Source: Flavobacterium galactosidilyticum
Lineage (GTDB): Bacteria > Bacteroidota > Bacteroidia > Flavobacteriales > Flavobacteriaceae
Direction: 5' to 3'
Assembly (NCBI RefSeq): GCF_020911945.1
Contig: NZ_CP087135.1
Coordinates: 3,026,001-3,090,000 of the forward strand
DNA length: 64,000 bases
Shown: in pieces, positions 28,408 through 36,056 of the stretch
Layout of the letters: every line of letters begins with the position of its first letter
How positions within the stretch are numbered: the first letter of the stretch is position 1
Program-made: the position numbers and the translations under genes
Notes under the pieces: generated by a model
Database searches by the model: none
What the model was told of the DNA's origin: nothing
What the model saw: the letters and a program-made list of their open reading frames with translations, nothing else

Positions 28408-30059
28408 ACCTGGCGAAGTTGCCGCAATTTTAGCAAATTTATCTTTCCATGGGCTGTTTTTGCTTCAGTTACATCTTTTAAATTTGCGATTATGCCTCCC
28501 ACACTCTTGTCTAAAATTCTATTATTTAGAATTCCTTGAAGCCAGATATAATGTCCTTTTTTATGTTTTACCTGAAAAACTACATCTATCGGAATACCAG
28601 GATTATCTGCTGACTGCTGAATCTTTGTTTTTACATAATCTAAAAAATCAGGATGGTAATAAGTACTACTAGAGATTCTTTTAAACTCTTTGTCAGAATA
28701 TCCCGTAATTCGTGACGAAGAGGCGCTTCTAAAAAGAGTCTTTAGGTCTTTATCTATTATCGTGATAATACCTTCATTATATTCTACTAACTTCCTGAAG
28801 CGTTTTTCGCTCTCCACGATCAGCTCTTCTGCATTTTTCTTTGCTGTTATGTCTTTAACAAATCCGAGGAACCTATTTTCTGATAGTTTTATTACATCAA
28901 GAAAACACCACAAAACTTCAGCAGTTTTGCGAATAATTTTCATTTCTCCCTTTAAAACACCGGTTGTCTCAAGATCTTGTACCATACTAGTCAATTCATC
29001 GTCTTCCTCTTTTGGAGATAAATCTCCAAATTTCATTTGCAAAAGCTCCTCTTTAGAATATCCAGTCAATTGTACTGCAGCGTAATTAACCTCTAGATAA
29101 TTTCTACTCCCGTCAAAAACAAAAATGCCATCAGGAGCATTCTCTACATAATTTTTAAACTTAGAATTCCTTTCTTGTGTAATGAGCTTTAGCCGATACT
29201 CAACTACTGCAGCTTCCTGAGCTTTTATTGCTTGCTCAGTAATTACTTTCTCAGTAATATCTTGCGTGTTACCTCTTATTGCAGAAACTAATCCGTTATC
29301 ATCAATAATAGGTATCACAATAGCATTTAGCCATTTTTTTATATTATTTGATAGAATGATTTCTTGTTCAACTTCAAATTGCTTTCTATCTTTAATAGCT
29401 TGTTCGATTTTTTTTAAAAAGAAGGAAGCATCTTCTTTTGAGAAAAGATTTAAAAACTCGTGATACAAATTTTGTTCTTGCTTGACTTCAATATTATAGA
29501 GTTGGTAGAGTTGATTTGACCAAATCATTTCTTTAGTAACCAAATTTAATTCCCAACTGCCAATTTTAGCAATTTTTTGGGCTTCATTTAGTAATCGTTC
29601 ATTAGCAATTAAACGCTCATTATTCCTTCTTTCTTCAGTAATATCTCTACCAATAGCATATAAAAAATCTCCTACTGGAGATAATGTCATAGTCCATTCT
29701 ACGGTTACAATTTCTTTATTTTTTTTAACATATCGATTTTCAAAATTCATTGAAGATTTCGATTCTGATAACAGTTGTGCTTCTATAGCGGTTTTTTCAA
29801 CATCTTCAGGATGTAGAAATGATCGGATCGGATTTGCTAATAATTCCTCCTTAGTATAACCCAAAATCTTTATGAAGGCGGGGTTAATCTCTTTAAAAAA
29901 ACCATCTAAATCTACTACACATACTAGATCTTGAGATCCATTTTGGTAGAAGTCAAAGTAGCTGCGGAATTGCCCTTCCTTTACAAGTCGGTTTATTTCA
30001 GATTCTTGCTCATCAATTTTACGCAGTAGAGAGTCGTTAGAAAGTTTCTCGTTGTTCAT
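28404..30059 (-). CDS. N-terminal segment of the giant kinase (four PAS domains)
   Basis: 551 codons from ATG 30059. PAS domains lie at about 32-140 (DLVCVVDLDGFFKEINPAF), 150-275 (IGSWELNLVTKEMIW), 300-410 (APDGIFVFDGSRNYLEVNY) and 420-535, each ending in a PAC-like DIT motif. The last 15 codons after EAK are out of frame and artefactual. On its own it has no output domain. A good promoter lies 80 nt upstream. Confidence 0.8.
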   Translation of the reverse strand: MNNEKLSNDSLLRKIDEQESEINRLVKEGQFRSYFDFYQNGSQDLVCVVDLDGFFKEINPAFIKILGYTKEELLANPIRSFLHPEDVEKTAIEAQLLSESKSSMNFENRYVKKNKEIVTVEWTMTLSPVGDFLYAIGRDITEERRNNERLIANERLLNEAQKIAKIGSWELNLVTKEMIWSNQLYQLYNIEVKQEQNLYHEFLNLFSKEDASFFLKKIEQAIKDRKQFEVEQEIILSNNIKKWLNAIVIPIIDDNGLVSAIRGNTQDITEKVITEQAIKAQEAAVVEYRLKLITQERNSKFKNYVENAPDGIFVFDGSRNYLEVNYAAVQLTGYSKEELLQMKFGDLSPKEEDDELTSMVQDLETTGVLKGEMKIIRKTAEVLWCFLDVIKLSENRFLGFVKDITAKKNAEELIVESEKRFRKLVEYNEGIITIIDKDLKTLFRSASSSRITGYSDKEFKRISSSTYYHPDFLDYVKTKIQQSADNPGIPIDVVFQVKHKKGHYIWLQGILNNRILDKSVGGIIANLKDVTEAKTAHGKINLLKLRQLRQV

Positions 30060-30137
30060 ACCTATCCATTTCTTGTAGAGGATAAAAGTAATAAATTATC
30101 AATAAAAAGTTTTAATCGCTCTAAAAGTAAAATATAA

Positions 30138-30171
30138 CAAAGTTAATTCTTATCGAAATTCGATTTTCAAA
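30138..30171 (-). promoter_or_regulatory. Promoter of the giant kinase gene
   Basis: The minus strand has TTTG (30168-30171), a 22-nt spacer and TAACTTTG (30138-30145), giving a leader of about 70 nt. Confidence 0.55.
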
Positions 30172-30565
30172 GTCAATTAAGGCACCTAATAAGAAGTAAA
30201 AAAGCGCATTAAACGAATGAAAACAACACTTAAAAGCAACTTTAAGAAGGATTTAAGCGGCATTTAAACACTTTAGAATAACTGTTTAACCTCTTTTATG
30301 CACAAGTGAATAAAAGCAATGTTTTTAGTAATTAGTTAGCCTTATCAATGTATGATAACAACATCAGCAAAACCCTAAATTGTATGTTTTAATGATTGAA
30401 AATAGTAGAATTAATAGGTAAAGCAGCCCGAAACGTATTAAAAAAAGGCTTAAATTAGCTAAGCATTTGACATTCTTCAAGTGAAAGTCTTTAGCCTGGT
30501 GATGTCTGTTCTTGGATACCAATTTGATGTAGTCAATACCGGTCTACCACCTAAAAAATAAAATA
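30172..30565. other. Intergenic region between the kinase and the GlcG-like gene
   Basis: Nearly 400 AT-rich bases. A 16-codon ATG ORF at 30217-30267 is Lys-rich and looks accidental. No full TAnnTTTG box was seen before the gene at 30566. The segment 30421-30545 is less AT-rich than its surroundings and could be a structured leader, but no known riboswitch motif was recognised. Confidence 0.3.
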
Positions 30566-31039
30566 ATGAACAGAAAAATAATAATAACAGCCCTACTTTT
30601 TATTGTAACTATGGTAAACTCTCAAGAAAAAATAACAACAGAACCTATTCTTACTGGAGAATCTGCTAGGAAAATTGTACAGCGCGCATTTGAACAGGCA
30701 GAAAAAGACAGATTATTCGTAACTATCACTGTAGTTGACAAATCTGGGCAAACACTAGCGGTATTGAGACATCATAACGCTGGAGTGCATACTGTAAGGG
30801 CAAGTTATAAAAAAGCTTATACCGCTTCTTCTCAAAAAAGGGAAACTGCGGAAATTGCTAAAGGACTTAAAAACGGTAGTATTCCAGAGGATTTCAGATT
30901 TCTAGATGAGAATATTTTAGCGATGGATGGAGGAATCCCAATTTATATTAATGGGAAAGTAGTAGGTGGTATTGGCGTTGGAGGTGCTCATGGAGACGAA
31001 GATGTTCGCATTGCAAAAGCAGGATTATATGGATTTTAA
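30566..31039 (+). CDS. Secreted GlcG/HbpS-family (DUF336) protein
   Basis: A signal peptide covers about residues 1-19 ([12 protein letters not shown], ending VNSQ), so the 157-aa protein is extracytoplasmic. The GlcG/HbpS fold is seen in [31 protein letters not shown] and [20 protein letters not shown]. Relatives include HbpS of Streptomyces, a heme-binding protein that modulates a sensor kinase, and GlcG of glycolate loci. A heme or redox role is possible but not shown. It stands alone, divergent from the giant kinase gene. Confidence 0.82.
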   Translation: MNRKIIITALLFIVTMVNSQEKITTEPILTGESARKIVQRAFEQAEKDRLFVTITVVDKSGQTLAVLRHHNAGVHTVRASYKKAYTASSQKRETAEIAKGLKNGSIPEDFRFLDENILAMDGGIPIYINGKVVGGIGVGGAHGDEDVRIAKAGLYGF

Positions 31040-31197
31040 ATGTATTATTTGTAATTTTTGTAATTAAAATGGACAATCGCTTAATTATATTTCGTAAGCA
31101 ATACAACTGATTATTAAGTATACAGCTGCTCTTTTATTCTTTGTTTTAAATTTGTTTAATTTTTTGTTAAAAAGATTAAACAATTAAAATAAATAGC

Positions 31198-31205
31198 TAT
31201 CTTTG
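31198..31205 (+). promoter_or_regulatory. Candidate -7 box of the fasciclin lipoprotein gene
   Basis: TATCTTTG, a full TAnnTTTG match, 36 nt before the ATG; no TTG at the expected distance. Confidence 0.45.
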
Positions 31206-31240
31206 AGTATCTTAATTAATTTAAACTTAAAACACAAACT

Positions 31241-31825
31241 ATGAAATTAGTAAAAACAATTAGTGCGTTTGCACTATTAGGAGCAATCGTTACTTCATGT
31301 GGTGAAAAGAAAACAGCTGATACTACTGATATGGCTGACACTACAACAGTAGCAATGGATACAATGGCTGTGGCTGAAACTGGAACTATTGTGGATGTTG
31401 CGGCTGGAAATGCAGATTTTTCAACGCTTGTAGCAGCAGTTAAAGCGGCTGGCTTAGTTGAAACATTGAGCGGAGCAGGTCCATTTACAGTATTTGCACC
31501 TAATAACGCTGCTTTTGATAAACTGCCAGCTGGAACAGTAGATAGTTTATTGAAGCCTGAGAATGTTGAAATGTTGAAATCAATTCTGACATATCATGTA
31601 GTAGCGGGAAAATTTGACGCGGCAGCTGTAATCGAAGCAATAAACGGGAACAAAGGAAAATACACTGTTACAACTGTTCAAGGAGAAAAAATTGATTTGA
31701 GTTTAAAAGATGGAAAAGTAATGTTGACTGACGCAAAAGGTGGTATGTCAGCAGTTATACTTGCTGATGTAGCAGCATCTAACGGAGTGATTCATGCAAT
31801 TGACACCGTTATTATGCCAAAATAA
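31241..31825 (+). CDS. Fasciclin-domain lipoprotein
   Basis: 194 aa. A lipoprotein signal peptide ends in AIVTSCGEKK with the lipidated Cys at 20, followed by a Thr/Asp-rich linker (about 21-55). One FAS1 domain occupies about 58-193: FSTLVAAVKAAGLVETLSGA, FTVFAPNNAAFDKLP, ILTYHVVAGKFDA and GVIHAIDTVIMPK are its conserved H1 and H2 regions. FAS1 domains mediate adhesion or bind matrix. It is probably anchored in the outer membrane. Monocistronic between its own promoter and a strong terminator. Confidence 0.92.
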   Translation: MKLVKTISAFALLGAIVTSCGEKKTADTTDMADTTTVAMDTMAVAETGTIVDVAAGNADFSTLVAAVKAAGLVETLSGAGPFTVFAPNNAAFDKLPAGTVDSLLKPENVEMLKSILTYHVVAGKFDAAAVIEAINGNKGKYTVTTVQGEKIDLSLKDGKVMLTDAKGGMSAVILADVAASNGVIHAIDTVIMPK

Positions 31826-31846
31826 CGTTTTGTTTATTTATTTTGT

Positions 31847-31885
31847 AAAAACCGTTGCAACATCATTGTGCAACGGTTTTTTTTT
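31847..31885 (+). terminator. Terminator after the fasciclin gene
   Basis: Perfect 13-bp stem AAAAACCGTTGCA / TGCAACGGTTTTT (31847-31859, 31869-31881), 9-nt loop and T tail. Confidence 0.9.
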
Positions 31886-32053
31886 GTATCAGAATAACTG
31901 TAAAAACAGGTTAATTTATTTTTAACATGTTAATTGCGTTTTTTTCGATCTGTGACAAAAAAATGATGCTATGAACTACAAACAGTAATTAAAAGTCCCA
32001 GTTCTTTTGTACTTTTAGCACTTATTTATCTTTTGAAAACTTAATAAAAAATA

Positions 32054-32563
32054 ATGAATTACCAATTTAGAAAAGCAGAATTAACTGAACTCGAACAAAT
32101 ATGGACGATTTTGCAGCAAGCGATTCAACGCCGAAAAGAAGATGGCAGCGATCAATGGCAAGATGGTTACCCTAATCCAGAAGTAATACAAAAAGACATT
32201 GAAAAAGGCTCAGGATTTGTTTTGCTGGAAAACGAAAAAGTAACAGGTTACACTGCACTCTTAATTAGTGACGAACCAGCATACGCTGCTATTGAAGGTA
32301 AATGGCTTACAAACGATGAATTCGTTGTACTCCATCGAGTAGCTATCGCTGAAGAGCATTTAGGTAAAGGTCTTGCTAAAATGATAATGAAACACATAGA
32401 AGCTTTTGCTATAAGCAATAACATCTACAGCATCAAAGCCGATACTAATTTTGATAATCTTGCGATGATTAAAATTTTTGAAAGTCTTGGCTATACATAC
32501 TGCGGCGAAGTATATTTTAGAGGAAGCCCCAGAAAAGCGTATGAGAAAGTGTTAGAGAAATAG
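32054..32563 (+). CDS. GNAT-family N-acetyltransferase
   Basis: 169 aa, a single GNAT domain. FRKAELTELEQIWTILQQAI is the first strand and helix, VLLENEKVTGYTALL the central strands, and LHRVAIAEEHLGKGLAKMIM contains the acetyl-CoA-binding loop (here HLGKGLA for the usual Q/RxxGxG/A). DNLAMIKIFESLGY closes the fold. The substrate is unknown. It is monocistronic, convergent with DUF4494. Confidence 0.86.
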   Translation: MNYQFRKAELTELEQIWTILQQAIQRRKEDGSDQWQDGYPNPEVIQKDIEKGSGFVLLENEKVTGYTALLISDEPAYAAIEGKWLTNDEFVVLHRVAIAEEHLGKGLAKMIMKHIEAFAISNNIYSIKADTNFDNLAMIKIFESLGYTYCGEVYFRGSPRKAYEKVLEK

Positions 32564-32582
32564 ATTTTAAAATAAAAAACCA

Positions 32583-32632
32583 CAAATACACAAACAAAAA
32601 ATCCCATTATGACTTCTTAATTTGTGTATTTG
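32583..32632. terminator. Inverted repeat between GNAT and DUF4494 genes
   Basis: 12-bp perfect arms CAAATACACAAA / TTTGTGTATTTG (32583-32594, 32621-32632). A second AAATCCC / GGGATTT pair interleaves with it. It lies between convergent genes and probably terminates both. Confidence 0.6.
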
Positions 32633-32657
32633 CGGGATTTATTTTAATGCAAAATAG

Positions 32658-33209
32658 TTAGGAAAATGTTTCTTCTTCAGCAACAAACTCCATGTGGTCT
32701 TCTATTTCTGCTGCCACTTCTGGTTTTGAAGCTTTCAGTGCGTTGAATTTTTCTAGTTGTTCCAACTCTCCTTCTTCTCCTGAGAAATAAGGAAAAACAT
32801 CCATAATAGGTGATTCTGAAATAGCAGGAATAGTATAGTCGCCCATAGTTCCTTTCATAACTCCTGTAGTATTGTCAAAAGCTTCTTTGACATCATTAGC
32901 TTGAACTAATAAATACATGCTCGTTTTGCGCTCTTTACCGCTTTCTTCGTCGTAAGCCAATAAAGATACTTTTGATTTAAACCAACGGTCCGCATTTTCA
33001 AACGGATGTATTTCGGCATAATTAGCCATTTTTATATTGGTGATTTTAAATTCTTCACTAATATATGCTGACATCTCTTCTGTAATTCTACTTTCTGCTT
33101 CTGTATAAGACAAAGCATCTACTAGATAAGGTTCAGTTGTGATTTTTTGTCCACCAGTTTCGTCTGTTTTTCTATATTTTACTTTGCATTCGTACCAAAT
33201 TGTGCTCAT
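32658..33209 (-). CDS. DUF4494 family protein
   Basis: 183 aa, cytosolic, no membrane segment. The N-terminal WYECKVKYRKTDETGGQKI and KITEPYLVDALSYTEAE-like pattern, together with EIHPFENADRWFKSKVSL, match DUF4494, a family largely confined to Bacteroidota with no assigned function. The C-terminal 35 residues are very acidic (Glu-rich). A TATCTTTG -7 box lies at 33232-33239. Confidence 0.83.
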   Translation of the reverse strand: MSTIWYECKVKYRKTDETGGQKITTEPYLVDALSYTEAESRITEEMSAYISEEFKITNIKMANYAEIHPFENADRWFKSKVSLLAYDEESGKERKTSMYLLVQANDVKEAFDNTTGVMKGTMGDYTIPAISESPIMDVFPYFSGEEGELEQLEKFNALKASKPEVAAEIEDHMEFVAEEETFS

Positions 33210-33231
33210 CTCTAATTTTTTTTAAGGATGT

Positions 33232-33239
33232 CAAAGATA
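33232..33239 (-). promoter_or_regulatory. Candidate -7 box of the DUF4494 gene
   Basis: The minus strand reads TATCTTTG 22 nt before the ATG; the upstream TTG element is not evident. Confidence 0.4.
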
Positions 33240-33403
33240 GATTTAAAAGAAAAAATAAAAGGACGATTCATAAAATAGATATTCACAATTTTGAATAATA
33301 CAATCAAAAAACTTCATAATATATAAGTCAAATATGTTTCAAAAAAAACAGCCTCTCTACAAAAGAAAGACTGATTTAAGAAACTATTTTTTATAGCAAT
33401 AGC

Positions 33404-34036
33404 TTAGTCAATTAGTGTAACTAAATCTTCCTTGCTTTTTCTAACTTTAACTAAATTAACTAACCAGTCATTCTCAGCATCTCTGTAACCAAGAGGAAGA
33501 ATTACACAACTTCTTAGTCCTTTTGCTCTTAATCCTAGAATTTCATCTAAGGCATTTTCATCAAACCCTTCGATAGGTGTACTGTCTACGCCTTCAAAAG
33601 CTGCTGCTGCAATAGCTTGCGAAAACGCAATATAAGCTTGTCTTGCAGCATGCTGAAAGTTAACTTCAGGATCTCTTTGAGGATAAAGTCCTAAAAGCAT
33701 TTGACGGTAATTTTCCCAACCCTCATTTTTGAAACCACGAATTTCATTAGTCAAGTCAAACATTTTATTGATACGCTCCACAGTATAATTATCCCAAGCA
33801 GCAAAAACAAGCAAATGGGAACAATCAGTAATCACGGATTGATTCCAGCCAATAGCTCTAATTTTTTCCTTTATCTCTTGATTTGTAACCACCATAATTT
33901 CAAAAGGTTGCAAACCACTTGATGTTGGCGCTAGTGAAGCCGCTTCAATAATGGTATCTATTTTTTCTTGTGCTACTTTTTGACCATTCATCGCTTTAGC
34001 AGCGTAACGCCATTTCAATTTATCTATTAATTCCAT
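33404..34036 (-). CDS. NAD(P)H-dependent nitroreductase-family oxidoreductase
   Basis: FMN enzyme of the NfsB/nitroreductase fold, 210 aa. RYAAKAMNG near the start supplies the phosphate-binding Arg/Lys, APTSSGLQPFEIMVV is the FMN-binding loop, and ILPLGYRDAENDWL is the conserved C-terminal strand. Substrates could be quinones or nitroaromatic compounds. It is the last gene of DoxX-TetR-nitroreductase, 44 bp after tetR, suggesting a repressor-controlled detoxification unit. Confidence 0.88.
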   Translation of the reverse strand: MELIDKLKWRYAAKAMNGQKVAQEKIDTIIEAASLAPTSSGLQPFEIMVVTNQEIKEKIRAIGWNQSVITDCSHLLVFAAWDNYTVERINKMFDLTNEIRGFKNEGWENYRQMLLGLYPQRDPEVNFQHAARQAYIAFSQAIAAAAFEGVDSTPIEGFDENALDEILGLRAKGLRSCVILPLGYRDAENDWLVNLVKVRKSKEDLVTLID

Positions 34037-34080
34037 TTTTATTTTATGTATTTATTGTTATTTTTTAATTCATTAAAATT

Positions 34081-34659
34081 TTAAACCCGAATACTATCCC
34101 AAGCCGCTTGAAAAGCATCTTTTAAAACGGTATCGCATAATGGACAAAGCTTTCTATTTTCCATATTCATCAGAAAAGCTAAGGGATAAATCGTAAAAGC
34201 ATAAAGTAAATAGGGTGACATTTCTTTTATTATCCCGTCCTGTTTTGCTTTTGTCCACAAATCAAAAAGAGGAGCAATATGTTTCAGTCCTTCTTGTCTG
34301 GTTGCTTCATCGATCATAGGTGTATTGTCGCATTGTGACAAAAAAGAAGCTTCCTCTTTTTGTTGCAATTTAAAATCAGCCATATTTAACCATATCTTTT
34401 CGAAACTTTCTCTTATGGGTTTTTCAGAATCATATCCTTTAAACGCTGCTTCCGCAAAAGAGGATTTGACATCTAGATACAATTGATTGACCATGTCTTG
34501 CTTGCTCTCAAAATATAGATAAATAGTAGCTGGAGAAACATTGGCAACTTTAGCCACTTTGGCCATTGACGCACCTTGAATACCTCCATTATTAACCAGA
34601 AACAATGTCGCTTTTAAAAGCGAGCTTCGTTTCTCAATACTTTTTTGCAGTAGTGCCAT
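34081..34659 (-). CDS. TetR-family regulator of the DoxX/nitroreductase operon
   Basis: 192 aa. The N-terminal helix-turn-helix is about residues 10-55: ATLFLVNNGGIQGASMAKVAKVA, then VSPATIYLYFESKQDMVNQLY, the canonical recognition helix. The C-terminal ligand-binding domain has CPLCD near 160, two Cys that could sense electrophiles or metal. Its ATG directly follows the DoxX stop. The palindrome ATGAACGTTCAT upstream of DoxX is a likely operator, making this probably an autorepressor. Confidence 0.86.
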   Translation of the reverse strand: MALLQKSIEKRSSLLKATLFLVNNGGIQGASMAKVAKVANVSPATIYLYFESKQDMVNQLYLDVKSSFAEAAFKGYDSEKPIRESFEKIWLNMADFKLQQKEEASFLSQCDNTPMIDEATRQEGLKHIAPLFDLWTKAKQDGIIKEMSPYLLYAFTIYPLAFLMNMENRKLCPLCDTVLKDAFQAAWDSIRV

Positions 34660-34660
34660 A

Positions 34661-35053
34661 TTATTTTTTATTAAAATAAATATTTTTTAATTTCCAAGCT
34701 ATCGCTATTAATCCGAATTGAATAACTAAACGAATCAATGCCAATTGATGACTTCCAATTGCTGGAGTATCTGAGAATACATCCCAAATGTGGATGGGTA
34801 AAAAAAATAGCATTAACGCAAATAAAGAAAATGCTCCAATTCCTCTATATTTTTTTATTAAAAGAAGTAATGTTATAGCTATTTCTATTACACCATAAAA
34901 ATAAATAATCACCATTTTGAAAGGCAAAAAGTTAGGAACAAAAGGATTATAAAATACTGAATTCCTAAAATGTTGCACACCACTGTAAAACATAAAAACA
35001 GCCATAATAATTACAACAACATTCCAAATCCTCTTTGCAACGCTTTCCACCAT
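34661..35053 (-). CDS. DoxX-like membrane protein
   Basis: 130 aa with four hydrophobic helices (IWNVVVIIMAVFMFYSGVQH, MVIIYFYGVIEIAITLLLLI, GAFSLFALMLFFLPIHI, LIRLVIQFGLIAIAW), matching the DoxX/SURF4-like four-helix family. The function of these proteins is poorly known; some take part in oxidative-stress or thiol responses. It is the first gene of the operon and overlaps nothing, with 1 bp to tetR. Confidence 0.8.
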   Translation of the reverse strand: MVESVAKRIWNVVVIIMAVFMFYSGVQHFRNSVFYNPFVPNFLPFKMVIIYFYGVIEIAITLLLLIKKYRGIGAFSLFALMLFFLPIHIWDVFSDTPAIGSHQLALIRLVIQFGLIAIAWKLKNIYFNKK

Positions 35054-35071
35054 TTAATTTATTTGATAGTG

Positions 35072-35106
35072 CAAAAGTAAAACAAAAAAAAAGAATGAAC
35101 GTTCAT
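35072..35106 (-). promoter_or_regulatory. DoxX-operon promoter with palindromic operator
   Basis: The minus strand -7 box is TACTTTTG (35072-35079). The perfect 12-bp palindrome ATGAACGTTCAT (35095-35106) sits where the -33 element should be, so a bound TetR-family repressor would block the promoter. Confidence 0.55.
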
Positions 35107-35364
35107 AAATTAAAATTTTAAGCATTGTTTAATACAATTTAGCCTTAGCATAAAATATATGCGATGAAAAACTATTCAATTATCAAATACAATATTCCCA
35201 AACCAATTTATGAATAAAACAATTAGTTAAAAAACTCATAAACAACTAAATAAAGTAGATGATTATTCGAAAAATATAAGACAAACTACAACCCAAAGCA
35301 CAGATTTGCAAATACATATATACTTTATTCCTACTTTAAAACAATAGTTAAAATTATGTTAAAA

Positions 35365-35407
35365 TTAAATTAAACGAACGTTTAATTTAAACGGTTGTTT
35401 AATTTTG
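35365..35407 (+). promoter_or_regulatory. Efflux-operon promoter and tandem operator
   Basis: An inverted repeat with 12-bp arms and a 2-nt centre (TTAAATTAAACG, AA, CGTTTAATTTAA, 35365-35390) is followed directly by an imperfect copy AAACGGTTGTTT (35389-35400), which abuts the -7 box TAATTTTG (35400-35407). The arrangement suits autorepression by the TetR-family product of the next gene. Both this site and the one at 35095 contain GAACGTT. Confidence 0.6.
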
Positions 35408-35429
35408 CTCTCCTAAAAAAATCAATAAT

Positions 35430-36056
35430 TTGGAAACTAATTTCAACGATAAACAAATCAAGATACTCGAAGTGGCAGAACTGCTATTTTCGGAAAAAGG
35501 TTTTGATGGAACATCGATACGGGATATATCTAAAGAAGCGAAAATAAACATCGCTATGATTTCTTATTACTTTGGATCTAAGGAGCGACTACTAGAAGCG
35601 CTAATTCTCCATCGAACTACCGACTTAAAACTACAATTAGATCATTTGATATTAGAAAATCTAGAGCCGATTGAAAAAGTCAATAAGCTAATTGAACTTT
35701 ACATTAATCGCGTCAATTCTAATAGAGGACTTTACAGAATTTTACACTTCGAATTTACTTCAAAAAAGAGAAACATAAATCATGAGACATTTTCTGAACT
35801 CAAAAAGGGAAACCTCAAATCTTTAGAAACTATTATAATAGAGGGACAAAACAAAGGTGTTTTTAGAAAGGATATTGTAATACCGCTAATCACACCCACT
35901 ATTTTAGGTACATTTTTTCATTTTCAAATGAATAGACCGTTTTTTGAAAACTTATTAAACTTGAACACGGAAGCGCTATATGATAATTACATAAAAACAG
36001 TTCTCACAAAACACATTCAACAAACAATAAAAGCACTACTAGTATATGAAAGTTAG
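35430..36056 (+). CDS. TetR-family regulator of the TolC-EmrAB operon
   Basis: 208 aa. The helix-turn-helix (about 10-55: ILEVAELLFSEKGFDGTSIRDIS, INIAMISYYFGSKERLLEAL) is typical, and the C-terminal domain is helical and variable. The start is TTG at 35430, 23 nt after the -7 box; the next in-frame ATG lies inside the helix-turn-helix, so TTG is required. It overlaps the downstream outer-membrane factor gene by 11 bp, giving a single operon with the pump it presumably controls. Confidence 0.87.
   Translation: METNFNDKQIKILEVAELLFSEKGFDGTSIRDISKEAKINIAMISYYFGSKERLLEALILHRTTDLKLQLDHLILENLEPIEKVNKLIELYINRVNSNRGLYRILHFEFTSKKRNINHETFSELKKGNLKSLETIIIEGQNKGVFRKDIVIPLITPTILGTFFHFQMNRPFFENLLNLNTEALYDNYIKTVLTKHIQQTIKALLVYES

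Larger units (their letters stand above)
24058..30059 (-). pseudogene. Giant multi-PAS hybrid histidine kinase, broken by one frameshift and one stop
   Basis: Three consecutive minus-strand reading segments together encode one protein of about 2000 aa with eleven PAS domains, one GAF, HisKA, HATPase and a receiver. There is no membrane segment, so it would be cytosolic. Break 1: a run of five A (minus strand, 28457-28461) is one base short; with six, the frame continues EAKNSPWKDKFAKIAATSPG into the next segment and completes a PAS domain. Break 2: an in-frame TAA at 25720-25722 inside the tenth PAS ([17 protein letters not shown]), with no frame change. Break 1 could be a sequencing error; break 2 is not in a homopolymer and points to real decay. 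Unless restored, the kinase core is separated from nearly all its sensors. Confidence 0.85.

Noticed and set aside
30217..30267. 16-codon Lys-rich ORF in the 30 kb gap as a leader peptide
   Set aside because: No promoter nearby, no codon bias meaning, and no downstream partner it would regulate.
35365..35390. Inverted repeat before the efflux operon as a terminator
   Set aside because: It has a 2-nt centre that cannot form a normal loop, no T tail, and abuts a promoter; an operator fits better.
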